Shown: one piece after another, positions 1 through 8,195 of the stretch
Position numbering within the stretch: the stretch's first letter is position 1
Layout: every line of letters begins with the position of its first letter
Assembly (NCBI RefSeq): GCF_034653275.1
Contig: NZ_JAYEES010000001.1
Location: forward strand, 1,302,001 to 1,366,000
Direction of reading: 5' to 3'
From: Nitrospirillum sp034653275
GTDB taxonomy: Bacteria; Pseudomonadota; Alphaproteobacteria; Azospirillales; Azospirillaceae
DNA: 64,000 nt
Notes under the pieces: model-generated
What the model saw: only the letters and a program-made list of their open reading frames with translations
Database searches by the model: none
Told to the model about the DNA's origin: nothing
Translations under genes and position numbers: made by a program

Positions 1-2080
1 GCTAGGCGGTCAGGCGAAGCCCTTCCCAGGATTTGACGTTTCAATCCACGCCCTCGCACGGAGGGCGGCCCTAACCGTGGAAATCTCCGCCTCGCTCAGC
101 GGCTGTTTCAATCCACGCCCTCGCACGGAGGGCGGCTCCTGCGCGCGGTGGTTCCGTTGATGCCCACCAATGTTTCAATCCACGCCCTCGCACGGAGGGC
201 GGCGTAACGCCATAGAGCGCACCCAGCTGCTTCAGAATGTTTCAATCCACGCCCTCGCACGGAGGGCGGCGGCCGCATGGCCAGGGCGGCGTTGCCGCTG
301 CTGCCGTTTCAATCCACGCCCTCGCACGGAGGGCGGCGGGCCGCAGCGCACGCTGGGCGCGTTCGAGTACCAGTTTCAATCCACGCCCTCGCACGGAGGG
401 CGGCCTTTCGCCGTCCAGCGGGCGCGGGGCGTGCTCACCGTTTCAATCCACGCCCTCGCACGGAGGGCGGCGATCAAACAACCCGGCGGCACCGAAATCC
501 ACTGGCGTTTCAATCCACGCCCTCGCACGGAGGGCGGCCCCAGCACGGCCTGCGTTCCGCCATCGACGGTCGAGTTTCAATCCACGCCCTCGCACGGAGG
601 GCGGCCACACGGGCGATTACGACTGCCCAGGCGATGACATGTTTCAATCCACGCCCTCGCACGGAGGGCGGCGCGCCGCATTTCGGGCCACAGGGATTCT
701 CCGGTGCGGTTTCAATCCACGCCCTCGCACGGAGGGCGGCCCGACAAATTCCGCCTTGGCCTCGCCCGCAGTGGGGTTTCAATCCACGCCCTCGCACGGA
801 GGGCGGCATGGCGGCCGGATGCAGCCTTTGCACTGTCTCAGTTTCAATCCACGCCCTCGCACGGAGGGCGGCTGCCGCGCCCAAGGACATCGGGGATTAC
901 GATTGGTGTTTCAATCCACGCCCTCGCACGGAGGGCGGCGCGCGCTGCGCAGGCCCTGGAGCGTCTGTGGCGCGGTTTCAATCCACGCCCTCGCACGGAG
1001 GGCGGCCCGGATGGATCCTGCACTCCGAGGTATGCGTCTGGTTTCAATCCACGCCCTCGCACGGAGGGCGGCCAGCGGCGACACGCTGACCATCGTGCGC
1101 GCTCAAGTTTCAATCCACGCCCTCGCACGGAGGGCGGCTCAGGCTCGGTCAGAAGATTGGGCCATTCCGCCGTGTTTCAATCCACGCCCTCGCACGGAGG
1201 GCGGCCAACGCGCCCTCAATCTGGACGATATCCCAATCCAGTTTCAATCCACGCCCTCGCACGGAGGGCGGCGTCGTCATAGGCCAACCACGCGCCCAGA
1301 TCGTCCAGGTTTCAATCCACGCCCTCGCACGGAGGGCGGCCCTTGGTGAACGACCAAAGCGACACGGTGTCGTTTTGTTTCAATCCACGCCCTCGCACGG
1401 AGGGCGGCGCCGTGCAGGCCGTCTCACATGATCCCGATACAGGGGTTTCAATCCACGCCCTCGCACGGAGGGCGGCGCGCCTGGCCAAGGTCACGGCGAT
1501 GCCCCCGGGCTCGGTTTCAATCCACGCCCTCGCACGGAGGGCGGCTCGCTCAGCTTGACCTGGGGGTCGCCCCCGGGCAGTTTCAATCCACGCCCTCGCA
1601 CGGAGGGCGGCCTGCAACAGGGCGTCTATGCCGGCCAGGTCGTGGTGTTTCAATCCACGCCCTCGCACGGAGGGCGGCCGGCAAATATCCATTCGCCAAC
1701 CAGCAAGTCGCGGCGTTTCAATCCACGCCCTCGCACGGAGGGCGGCCAGCCCACCTGGATTGGCAGACGGATATACTCTGTTTCAATCCACGCCCTCGCA
1801 CGGAGGGCGGCCACCAGCAGCGACGGCCGCGAGAGATCAAGGGCGTGGTTTCAATCCACGCCCTCGCACGGAGGGCGGCTGACGTGGTACCGCCGATCCG
1901 TCGGTCCTTCGGTCAGGTTTCAATCCACGCCCTCGCACGGAGGGCGGCGTCACCACCGTGCCGATCGGCTCATCGGTGGACCGTTTCAATCCACGCCCTC
2001 GCACGGAGGGCGGCAGGAAAAGCGCCAGATGATCACCGAGGAGATGGCGTTTCAATCCACGCCCTCGCACGGAGGGCGGC
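1..2080 (-). CRISPR. Type I-C CRISPR array, at least 31 repeats, runs off the left edge
   Basis: Thirty-one copies of a 32-nt repeat start at 38, 105, 172, 239 and so on to 2049, with a period of 65-69 and spacers of about 33-37 nt. I see no sequence variation between copies. Bases 1-37 are spacer, so the array continues to the left. On the minus strand each repeat ends in GTGGATTGAAAC, the type I-C 3' end that becomes the crRNA 5' handle, preceded by a 7-bp hairpin (CGCCCTC/GAGGGCG, 5-nt loop). crRNA is therefore read on the minus strand, from the leader beside cas2 toward lower coordinates. The absence of a degenerate terminal repeat fits the distal end being outside the window. Spacers were not matched to any target. 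Confidence 0.98.
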
Positions 2081-2283
2081 TGTGTCAGTCTATGCACTTG
2101 TCCAAGAACATAAAACCACTTGGTCTACGCGAACCTCGCCTTGCCGGGCATCGCCACTCACGAGCCGGCGGACCATTTTACAGTAAGGCCCTGACAACGG
2201 CTGGAAAATTCGGCGCGCGAACCTCCCAGGAAATAGATGTGTGCTTCTGGTTCGCGCGATCTCGGTCGCCCGGCGAGAGCGCG
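2081..2283 (-). promoter_or_regulatory. CRISPR leader between cas2 and the array
   Basis: This 203-nt non-coding stretch lies between the cas2 stop codon and the first repeat in crRNA orientation, where a leader is expected. It holds a direct repeat CGCGAACCTC at 2128-2137 and 2216-2225, and an inverted copy that forms a 10-bp palindrome with 25-nt spacing (CGCGCGAACC 2214-2223, GGTTCGCGCG 2249-2258). These could be integration-complex or host-factor sites; that role is inference. Confidence 0.75.
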
Positions 2284-2574
2284 TCAAAAGATCAAGGCGC
2301 CGCCCAGATCCTGGGCTGGTTTGGCACCGATATGCTCGATACGCCGCTGGGCGTTGGCGCCCAGGTGGTAAAAACGCAGGCTATCCGTCGCGGGGTCTAT
2401 TTCCGCGATCAGCCGGGCACGCAGGGCGACCCATTGCCCGGGGTCGACCTCGCATTCGAAGACGGAGAATTGTACGCGCTGCCCATGGTCTTGACAGGCC
2501 CGCGCCACACGGCGCAAGCGGCGGCGGCCGGCGGTGTCCTCAGTGTTCACGTCGTAGGTGATCAGCATCAACAT
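2284..2574 (-). CDS. cas2: CRISPR-associated endonuclease Cas2 (type I-C)
   Basis: A 96-residue protein starting MLMLITYDVNTEDTAGRRRL. The N-terminal beta strand ending in the conserved Asp (ITYDV) and the VFECEVD segment are typical of Cas2, and the length is normal for the family. In known systems Cas2 dimerises between two Cas1 dimers and forms the spacer-integration complex. It is the last cas gene, 22 nt after cas1, and is followed directly by the leader and array. Translation is probably coupled to the preceding cas genes. Nothing is missing or unusual. Confidence 0.97.
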   Translation of the reverse strand: MLMLITYDVNTEDTAGRRRLRRVARACQDHGQRVQFSVFECEVDPGQWVALRARLIAEIDPATDSLRFYHLGANAQRRIEHIGAKPAQDLGGALIF

Positions 2575-2596
2575 AGGGCGCCCTGCCGCAGGGGAA

Positions 2597-3637
2597 TCAT
2601 TTCCAAAGGAAAGGCGGATAGCCGTCCAGATCGCCCCGCAGATGCCGGGCCAGCAGGCGGGCTTGGAGATGGGGCACCAGGCCCAACGTCACCTTCTCAT
2701 CCAGAAACGGGTGGGTGATCTCGTCCCGCTTGCGTTCCTGATAAGTGGTCAGGACAAGCTTGCGGGCATCATCGCGCAGCTGGACGGCGCCCCCGTCCCG
2801 GGTCTCGAAATCCTTGGGCGAGAGTTGGCCGCGGTTGATCAGGCTGAGCGCCACCCTGTCGGCCAGGATGGGCCGCAACTCCTCCATCAGATCCAAGGCC
2901 AGCCCAGCCCGCCCCGCCCGGTCCCGGTGCAGGAACCCCACTTGGGGATCGAGGCCCACCGTTTCCAGCGCCGAACGGCAGTCATGGCCCACCATGGCGT
3001 AGAGGAAGGACAACAAAGCGTTCGGCGGATCCAAGGGCGGCCGGCGGGAGCGACCGCCAAAGCGGAGCGCGGCCTCGTCACGGCGCACCAGTAAGTCGAA
3101 AACGCCGAAATAGGCGTTCGCGGCCTCGCCCTCATAGCCACGCGCCACATCAAGGTCGGTGGCCTGAGCGGCCAGCCGCGCGGCGTCCCCCAGCCGGCGC
3201 TGCGCGTCGTCAATCCGCGCGTTGGCTGATTGTGGCAGCGCATCCCCATGATCGCGCAACGCACGGCGCAACACCGTACGCTGGTTGGCGGCCTTGGCCG
3301 CGATCATGCTTCCGGCGAGGGCCGCGCAGGCGGCGGGATCATCCGTCAGGCGATATTGCTGGCGACGCAGCAGGACGTTGCCGGATTGGGCCCCCTCCAC
3401 CCGGGCGAGGAATTTTCCGTGCTCCGACAGGAAACTGACGGCGATGCCTTGCTCCGCGCAGAACGCCATCAGGGGCGGCGACATTCCCACCCGGCCGAAA
3501 CAGACGACTCCCCCCATCATATGGGCCGGCACCCGGCCCACTTCGCGGGCCTCCACCTCCACCACGATGTTGGCACCGTCCTTACGCAGCCAGGCGCCCT
3601 CCGTGGTGACGAACAGGGTGTTGAGATGCTGGCGCAT
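2597..3637 (-). CDS. cas1: CRISPR-associated integrase/endonuclease Cas1 (type I-C)
   Basis: I place the start at the ATG at 3637 (MRQHLNTLFVTTEGAWLRKD), giving 346 residues, the usual type I-C size. The open frame extends 34 codons further, but that would overlap cas4, whose stop is at 3643. The N-terminal beta domain is followed by the helical catalytic domain, where the metal-binding region is visible around FLYAMVGHDC, VGFLHRDRAG and the following LDLMEELRP. Cas1 catalyses integration of new spacers with Cas2, and in I-C systems Cas4 selects PAM-containing prespacers. All three are present and adjacent, so adaptation looks complete. Confidence 0.97.
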   Translation of the reverse strand: MRQHLNTLFVTTEGAWLRKDGANIVVEVEAREVGRVPAHMMGGVVCFGRVGMSPPLMAFCAEQGIAVSFLSEHGKFLARVEGAQSGNVLLRRQQYRLTDDPAACAALAGSMIAAKAANQRTVLRRALRDHGDALPQSANARIDDAQRRLGDAARLAAQATDLDVARGYEGEAANAYFGVFDLLVRRDEAALRFGGRSRRPPLDPPNALLSFLYAMVGHDCRSALETVGLDPQVGFLHRDRAGRAGLALDLMEELRPILADRVALSLINRGQLSPKDFETRDGGAVQLRDDARKLVLTTYQERKRDEITHPFLDEKVTLGLVPHLQARLLARHLRGDLDGYPPFLWK

Positions 3638-3642
3638 GGGGA

Positions 3643-4263
3643 TCAGTCCCGCAAGTGTCGGCGCAGCCAGTCCGCCACCGAGGGCGGCGCCGCCAAGCGC
3701 CGGGGTTGGCAGAGGTCGACAAGGGAGCACTGCCGGCACCGGCTTGGCTCATGGACCGGAGGCGGCGTCCGACCTTGGTCGATCATGGCGCGAACGTCCG
3801 CCGCCACCCGCTCCGTCAGGGTCCGCAGATCGGTATCGAAGGCAACGGGCATGCGACGCCGCTTCTCGCCATAGAACAGGGCGCCTTCCATCACCGGTTG
3901 GCCGAACATCTCCTCCAGGCATAGCGCCTGGGCGCAAAGCTGAACCTCGTCCGCCCGGTGCGCCTTGGGCCGCCCGCGCTTGAATTCCACCGGATAGGGA
4001 CGACGATCGGGCGCCTGGAACTCCACCACGTCGGCAACGCCAATCAGGTTCAGCCGGCGACAGCGCAAAGGCAGGGACCGCACGGTACGGACGCGGTCGC
4101 GGTGGGAGCGCCCCGGCTGGTCCACCCGCTCATGCAGAAGCCGGCCCTCGGCGGTGCTGGCGTTTTCCGCCCATTGCCGCTCCACATGGATAAGGGCGCA
4201 CTGCCGGGGGCAGAACAGGTGATGCTGAAGGGCCGACAGAGGGATGGGTTCCTCATCGTCCAT
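3643..4263 (-). CDS. cas4: CRISPR-associated protein Cas4 (Fe-S RecB-type nuclease)
   Basis: A 206-residue protein. It shows an N-terminal cysteine-containing segment (HLFCPRQCALIHVERQWAEN), the RecB-nuclease core with GVADVVEF and PVEFKRGRPK (the Asp and Glu-x-Lys motif), and a C-terminal cysteine cluster CRQCSLVDLC. Together the four cysteines fit the 4Fe-4S cluster of Cas4. The family trims prespacers and sets PAM and orientation during adaptation. It lies between cas7 (21-nt gap) and cas1 (5-nt gap) in standard I-C order. An AAGGGG Shine-Dalgarno precedes the ATG. Confidence 0.96.
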   Translation of the reverse strand: MDDEEPIPLSALQHHLFCPRQCALIHVERQWAENASTAEGRLLHERVDQPGRSHRDRVRTVRSLPLRCRRLNLIGVADVVEFQAPDRRPYPVEFKRGRPKAHRADEVQLCAQALCLEEMFGQPVMEGALFYGEKRRRMPVAFDTDLRTLTERVAADVRAMIDQGRTPPPVHEPSRCRQCSLVDLCQPRRLAAPPSVADWLRRHLRD

Positions 4264-4284
4264 GGTGCCGGCCCCTTGATGGCG

Positions 4285-5232
4285 TCAAAGCCGCTCGATG
4301 ATCTCAACCCCGGCGGGAAGCCCGTCACGGTTCACGGCGACGCTGTAATCAGCGAAGCTGCGCGCCGGCGGCAAGTTGTCCAACCCCGCCCCATCCAAGG
4401 CGTAATCCTCACCCTTGAAACGCCGGCGGACCGCCACCCGCTCGAACAAGGCCGGGGCGGGGGCGTTGCCCAGCGCGCTGGCGTGACGGAAGACGATCAA
4501 TTTGCGGCTGCCCATCTCCCCCCGTGCCGCGGAACGGTCATGGTCGAACATCTGCTCCAGCGCCTGCCACAGGTGCTCCAGATCCGCTTCCCCGAAGCCG
4601 GTGCGTTCCGCCAGCTTGGCCGAGATATAGCCATGGGCGCGATAGAGGCCGTAGGGGATGATGTGCTTGCGGCCCATCGTGCGGTTGTCGCGCCGCCCGT
4701 CCTCGCCATCATCGCCCTTCTTGGCTTCGCCCTCGGCCGTGGCCGCCATGCGGGTGATGGAGATTTCCAGCGGAAGGACGGGTTCCACCGACTGGGCGAA
4801 GGCCAGTTGGACCGGTCCACGGACCTGCCCGCAGTTGATGCCCGTGCCCATCACGGCGCCGAAGGTGCGGACATCGTAGAAATTCTGGCACATGAAGCTT
4901 CGGACGGCCGTTTCTTCCTCCGCGTTCTTGGGCGACAGCTTCTTGGCGGTCGCCACCGCGTCGTCGTTCGGCCGCACCGCTTTGTAGGCCTCTCGATGCT
5001 TCTCGTTCAGGATCGCCCCTTCCTGGACATAGATGCCGAAGCCCGGCTCCCCGTCCTGGACCAGGTTCACGTAGTTGCGGATCTTGCGCTTCAGACAGAC
5101 GTCCGTGACCAGTCCCCGGTTGGTCTCCGGGTCAAGCCGCGGCAGGTTGCCGGCATCCGGATCGCCGTTGGGGTTGCCGTTGGTGACGTCGAACAGGAAG
5201 ACGAATTCATAGCGGTTGGTGAGCGCGGTCAT
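4285..5232 (-). CDS. cas7: Cascade backbone protein Cas7 (Csd2, type I-C)
   Basis: A 315-residue protein opening YEFVFLFDVTNGNPNGDPDA, the signature N-terminus of the Cas7/Csd2 family with its NGNPNGDPD loop. Cas7 polymerises along the crRNA spacer; its thumbs displace every sixth base pair of the crRNA-DNA hybrid. That periodicity is relevant to the single mismatch of the crRNA-like RNA at 8196. It starts 3 nt after cas8c, so the two are co-translated. I see no sign of decay. Confidence 0.97.
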   Translation of the reverse strand: MTALTNRYEFVFLFDVTNGNPNGDPDAGNLPRLDPETNRGLVTDVCLKRKIRNYVNLVQDGEPGFGIYVQEGAILNEKHREAYKAVRPNDDAVATAKKLSPKNAEEETAVRSFMCQNFYDVRTFGAVMGTGINCGQVRGPVQLAFAQSVEPVLPLEISITRMAATAEGEAKKGDDGEDGRRDNRTMGRKHIIPYGLYRAHGYISAKLAERTGFGEADLEHLWQALEQMFDHDRSAARGEMGSRKLIVFRHASALGNAPAPALFERVAVRRRFKGEDYALDGAGLDNLPPARSFADYSVAVNRDGLPAGVEIIERL

Positions 5233-5235
5233 GGA

Positions 5236-7080
5236 TCAAGGCTCCTGGTCGGCGGCGAGCTCGGTCGCTTCTTCGGTGGCGGGCTTGGCGCGGTCGCTGC
5301 GCTGGTGGTAGTAGCCGACGACGAACCGGCCCTGGCTTTCCAGGCCCAGGTGCCGCGGCAGATCGGGCGCCAACTCGTTGACGATCTCGCCGATCTGGCT
5401 CTCGAACCAGCCGGCCAAGCCCCGCGTGGCCGGTTTCTTGCGGAGGACGGACAGGTGGTGGTTGCTGCCCCGCAGCAGCAGCGGGAACACGGCGGCGGGC
5501 GTCGCCGAGGCGGCGCCGAAATAGCGGTCGCGGATGCCGGCGTTGACGGTACCCAAGGCCTTGAACTGGATACCCTCCAGCACGGCGAACAAACGGCCCA
5601 GGCGATAGGCCGGGTCTTTTTCAGCGCGGTCCAGACTCACGAGGAAATCCTCCTGACGACGGTCGGGGTGGGCAAGGCGGTGGTGGCGGGCCAACCAGGC
5701 CTTGCAGATGGCGGCACGGGCGGCGAACACCCGGGGCATGTTGTTCTGATCCCCGGCGCGGATGCGTTGCAGCACGGCGGACAACAGCGTGCGCGGATAG
5801 TCCTGGTTGGGGTTCAGCACGGCGCGCATCAACTCCCCGCCCAGCAGCGGCGGGATGTTGTCCGCCTTGCCCTGCACCGCCGTGGGGTACAACAGGGCCT
5901 GCAACTTGGGTGGCCCCTTCCAGGCGGGCGGGTCGATGCGCAGGTCGTGCCAGTGGGCCGACAGCGCCTCAACAAAGGGGCCGAAGGTCGTGTCATGCCA
6001 GAACCGGACGGACAGCCGCGCGGCGTTGGGGGCCAGCCCCAGCAGATAGAAGCGCGTATTGGGATCGACATCGGCGGCCAGACGCGCACGAGGACGCCCG
6101 TGGGATATGTCCTCCAGCCGATCCCGGACCTCGACGGATTCCTCCTCATCCGTGGGGCCGACATCGTCGTCCTCTTCGTCCTCAAAGAGCAAAAGGCCGG
6201 CGGCGGCCTCCTCCGCCCGTCGCGCGGCATCGGCCCCAACGCCAGACGCGTCGGCCCAGAACGCCACGGAGGTGTCGCCAACCTGGACGCGGTTGCGACT
6301 GCCTTTTTCCAGGAGTGCGTTCAAGGCCGCGCCATAGCCGGCGGCCGCAGCCTCCGACACCGGGGCGTTGGCGCCCTGGTCCTTGCCGTAGGAGGTGAAG
6401 GCGTCCAGGTTGAAGGAGACCAGGGAGGCGCCCGAACTTTGCGCCCCCCAGACGCCCTTGATGGCCGGGTGCAGACGCGCCGGCGGCGCCATCTCGCCCG
6501 TGACCAGGCACATCCGCGGGCTGCCGGCCTCCGCCGCCATTTCCCGGGCCCAAAGCGCGCGGGCGGCTGGGCGGTCGTGGAGGAAGCGGTGCTGGTCGCG
6601 ATAGTCGCTGTCCAGGGCGAAGACGATGTTGGCGTTCAGGATGTCAGGGGGCAAGCCACTGCCGGCGAAGTCGTCCAGGGACCAATTCCGCAGGAAGATC
6701 AACAGGGCCACAAGGCCGGAGTCGTTGCTGTCGGCCAAGGCCCGCTCATGCCGGTCCCGGAACGCCGCCTGGTGGGCCGGGAAAGGCAGGATGGTCTGGC
6801 CGTCCTTGTCGCGGGTAAGGCCCAGCACGTACTTGCTGTTGTCCCAGACAAAGGCCGGACTGACGCCGCTGGTGCGCTTGGGCGGCTTGGGCACCGGCGT
6901 GGGCCGCTCCACCCGCTTGCGGCCTTCGGCGGCGCCCAAATCAACGGCACGGACCAAAGTACCGTCATCCGCCAGAAGCAGGCAGAAGCCGATCTTCTCG
7001 GTGGTGTAGCCGAACAGCGGCGCCAAGCCCTGGTCGGCCAATCGGTCATAATGCCGGTTCAGCGCCGCCAGGATGGTCAC
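5236..7080 (-). CDS. cas8c: Cascade large subunit Cas8c (Csd1, type I-C)
   Basis: A 614-residue protein with a GTG start whose GTGA overlaps the cas5c stop. The N-terminus MTILAALNRHYDRLADQG and segments such as SFNLDAFTSYGKDQG fit the Csd1 family. An acidic stretch near residue 300 (FEDEEDDDVGPTDEEESVE) looks like a flexible linker. In type I-C the large subunit contacts the PAM and stabilises the R-loop, and an internal start in cas8c can give a separate small subunit (Cas11c). I did not identify that internal start here. Between cas5c and cas7 in canonical order. Confidence 0.96.
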   Translation of the reverse strand: MTILAALNRHYDRLADQGLAPLFGYTTEKIGFCLLLADDGTLVRAVDLGAAEGRKRVERPTPVPKPPKRTSGVSPAFVWDNSKYVLGLTRDKDGQTILPFPAHQAAFRDRHERALADSNDSGLVALLIFLRNWSLDDFAGSGLPPDILNANIVFALDSDYRDQHRFLHDRPAARALWAREMAAEAGSPRMCLVTGEMAPPARLHPAIKGVWGAQSSGASLVSFNLDAFTSYGKDQGANAPVSEAAAAGYGAALNALLEKGSRNRVQVGDTSVAFWADASGVGADAARRAEEAAAGLLLFEDEEDDDVGPTDEEESVEVRDRLEDISHGRPRARLAADVDPNTRFYLLGLAPNAARLSVRFWHDTTFGPFVEALSAHWHDLRIDPPAWKGPPKLQALLYPTAVQGKADNIPPLLGGELMRAVLNPNQDYPRTLLSAVLQRIRAGDQNNMPRVFAARAAICKAWLARHHRLAHPDRRQEDFLVSLDRAEKDPAYRLGRLFAVLEGIQFKALGTVNAGIRDRYFGAASATPAAVFPLLLRGSNHHLSVLRKKPATRGLAGWFESQIGEIVNELAPDLPRHLGLESQGRFVVGYYHQRSDRAKPATEEATELAADQEP

Positions 7081-7778
7081 GACCGCACCTCCGCCGCATC
7101 CAGGCGCGGCACCGCCAGAATGCCGTCCTTCAGCCGGGCGGGAAAGAAATGGGGCACACAGCCGTCATCACAGACATGGCCCCCGCCCTTCGTCGGCGTG
7201 TGGTGGATATCCAGCAGCATCCAGCCCAGGTCCTTGTTCGCCTGGTCGCCGGGCAAGGCGTGGGCCGGGATGGGATCGGTCCAAAGCTGAAAGTCGGCGG
7301 GGAATTCGCGGGTGCCCAGGCAAGGCTGGTGGAAGCATTGGCCGTTGGCCGCACGCCGCCTGAACATCTCATGATGCTTGGCGGGGGTGTCGTCGGGGCC
7401 GGCGCGGTCGGTCAGGTCGAAATGGGCCTCGATGACGTAATCCACATCCACCAGAATGGTGGCGGCCCGTTGCTGGCGCGCATCGTTGACCACCAGACGC
7501 AGGTCATGGACGGCCCCAGCCTTCATGGCGGCGCGCACGCTGCTGACCGGAATCTTGCCGCCCACCTCGTTACGGCGGATGGATTGGAAGTTGATGGGCT
7601 TCAGCACATGGATGCGGTCGATGGTCCAGCGGATGGCGGGCTTCCAGTGGATGGCCTCCAGGATACCCCGCGCTGCCGACGGCGTGATGACGTCATAGGA
7701 AACGCGCTCCGTCTTCATTTCCGGTCGGGAAAAGCAGGCATGGCGCCCGCTGACGCGTATTCGCACTCCGAAAGGCAT
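7077..7778 (-). CDS. cas5c: Cas5c (Cas5d) crRNA-processing endonuclease
   Basis: I choose the ATG at 7778 (MPFGVRIRVSGRHACFSRPE, 233 residues). AGGA lies 6-7 nt upstream, and this is where the family normally begins; the open frame reaches 13 codons further. The segments ERVSYDVITPSAARGILEAI and NFQSIRRNEVGGKI are characteristic. Type I-C lacks Cas6. Cas5c cuts each repeat at the base of its hairpin, leaving an 11-nt 5' handle, and stays on the crRNA. The crRNA-like RNA at 8196 keeps exactly that hairpin and handle. First gene of the cas5c-cas2 operon. Confidence 0.97.
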   Translation of the reverse strand: MPFGVRIRVSGRHACFSRPEMKTERVSYDVITPSAARGILEAIHWKPAIRWTIDRIHVLKPINFQSIRRNEVGGKIPVSSVRAAMKAGAVHDLRLVVNDARQQRAATILVDVDYVIEAHFDLTDRAGPDDTPAKHHEMFRRRAANGQCFHQPCLGTREFPADFQLWTDPIPAHALPGDQANKDLGWMLLDIHHTPTKGGGHVCDDGCVPHFFPARLKDGILAVPRLDAAEVRS

Positions 7779-7827
7779 GCCGGTTCCTATTATTTCGATA
7801 GACTTAAGAGGCGCCATTCACATAGAA

Positions 7828-7862
7828 ACTACTTATAGTAGTATATTTATCAATAATATCAA
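7828..7862 (-). promoter_or_regulatory. Predicted promoter of the cas5c-cas2 operon
   Basis: An AT-rich island with a minus-strand -35 TTGATA (7862-7857), a 16-nt spacer and a -10-like TACTAT (7840-7835) about 57 nt before the cas5c ATG. A small palindrome ACTAC-TTATA-GTAGT (7828-7842) overlaps the -10 and could be an operator. It lies immediately downstream of a terminator-like hairpin, so cas5c appears to start its own transcription unit. Confidence 0.55.
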
Positions 7863-7898
7863 TAGAAAAGTGCGCTGCGGACAACCTGCCCGCAGCGC
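7861..7898 (-). terminator. Terminator of the putative creT RNA
   Basis: On the minus strand a perfect 9-bp stem (7890-7898 with 7872-7880, 9-nt loop) is followed by ACTTTTCTATT. It would end the transcript from the promoter at 8067-8095 and insulate the cas5c promoter from it. Confidence 0.65.
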
Positions 7899-8061
7899 CT
7901 AAAACAGGTGTCGTTGGGACATTATTTTTCTCAGGCGGCCCAACTCCGCCTCATGCTAATCTGGCTCGGGTCTTCCACACCGTGAATTAACCTCCTTTCT
8001 GACGTTATGGGGCTTTCTGGGGTGGCGGCAGGAGGCGCCTGCGGGGAAAACGCTGGCGCCT
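7861..8061 (-). ncRNA. creT: Putative CreT-like small RNA with Shine-Dalgarno and mini-ORF
   Basis: A discrete minus-strand transcript of about 200 nt is predicted between a strong promoter (8095-8067) and the terminator at 7898-7861. It begins with a 9-bp hairpin (GGAGGCGCC 8063-8055 with 8039-8031). It then carries a near-perfect Shine-Dalgarno AAAGGAGG (7998-7991), out of place in non-coding DNA. Ten nt later a GTG at 7980 opens a nine-codon frame ending TGA at 7951, with CGA, AGA and TTA codons expected to be rare in a GC-rich genome. A second GTG at 7978 opens 15 codons ending at 7931 and containing AGG-CGG. In Haloarcula the CreT toxin RNA has a strong ribosome site and a mini-ORF with rare Arg codons. 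Position, length and control match; toxicity is untested. Confidence 0.7.
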
Positions 8062-8066
8062 CCACC

Positions 8067-8095
8067 TTATTATGTCGCATCCACCCTACCGTCAA
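8067..8095 (-). promoter_or_regulatory. Strong promoter of the putative creT RNA
   Basis: Minus-strand -35 TTGACG (8095-8090), exactly 17 nt, then -10 TAATAA (8072-8067). This is the best sigma-70-like promoter I see in the cas region. Its -35 abuts or overlaps the 3' end of the predicted protospacer of the crRNA-like RNA, so Cascade bound there would block RNA polymerase. Confidence 0.75.
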
Positions 8096-8130
8096 TAGCA
8101 ACCCGAATACACAAGTTCCACTGACGTGAA
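8094..8130 (-). promoter_or_regulatory. Target site (PAM plus protospacer) of the crRNA-like RNA
   Basis: On the minus strand a TTC PAM (8130-8128) is followed by ACGTCAGTGGAA (8127-8116). The RNA at 8228-8239 reads ACGTCTGTGGAA: 11 of 12 match and the single mismatch is at position 6, a position that type I Cascade flips out of the hybrid. Beyond position 12 the two resemble each other only with small gaps (CTTGT and TTCGGGT blocks), so interference should be poor while binding is kept. Confidence 0.8.
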
Positions 8131-8160
8131 GTTTGCCATCACAGGCCGGCCGATGGTAGC

Positions 8161-8189
8161 TTGACCCCACAGCATAGATGCTGTTGGTA
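8161..8189 (+). promoter_or_regulatory. Weak promoter candidate for the crRNA-like RNA
   Basis: TTGACC at 8161-8166 and a poor -10 (TTGGTA/TGGTAG around 8184-8189) at 17-18 nt spacing would start transcription near 8196, at the beginning of the degenerate repeat. The -10 is weak, so this is tentative. Confidence 0.35.
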
Positions 8190-8195
8190 GCGAAC

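Noticed and set aside
38..2080. Possibility that a spacer targets a gene in this window
   Set aside because: I noticed no clear match by eye but could not compare all spacers systematically; an exact search of each spacer against both strands with a TTC check is needed.
170..2718. Several open frames of 60-387 codons across the CRISPR array on both strands
   Set aside because: They translate the 32-nt repeat (FQSTPSHGGR, SIHALARRAA, NPRPRTEGG) in different frames; artefacts of the array.
3958..7290. 1,110-codon plus-strand frame opposite cas4, cas7 and cas8c
   Set aside because: It is antisense to well-recognised cas genes, has no family resemblance and is typical of GC-rich antisense frames.
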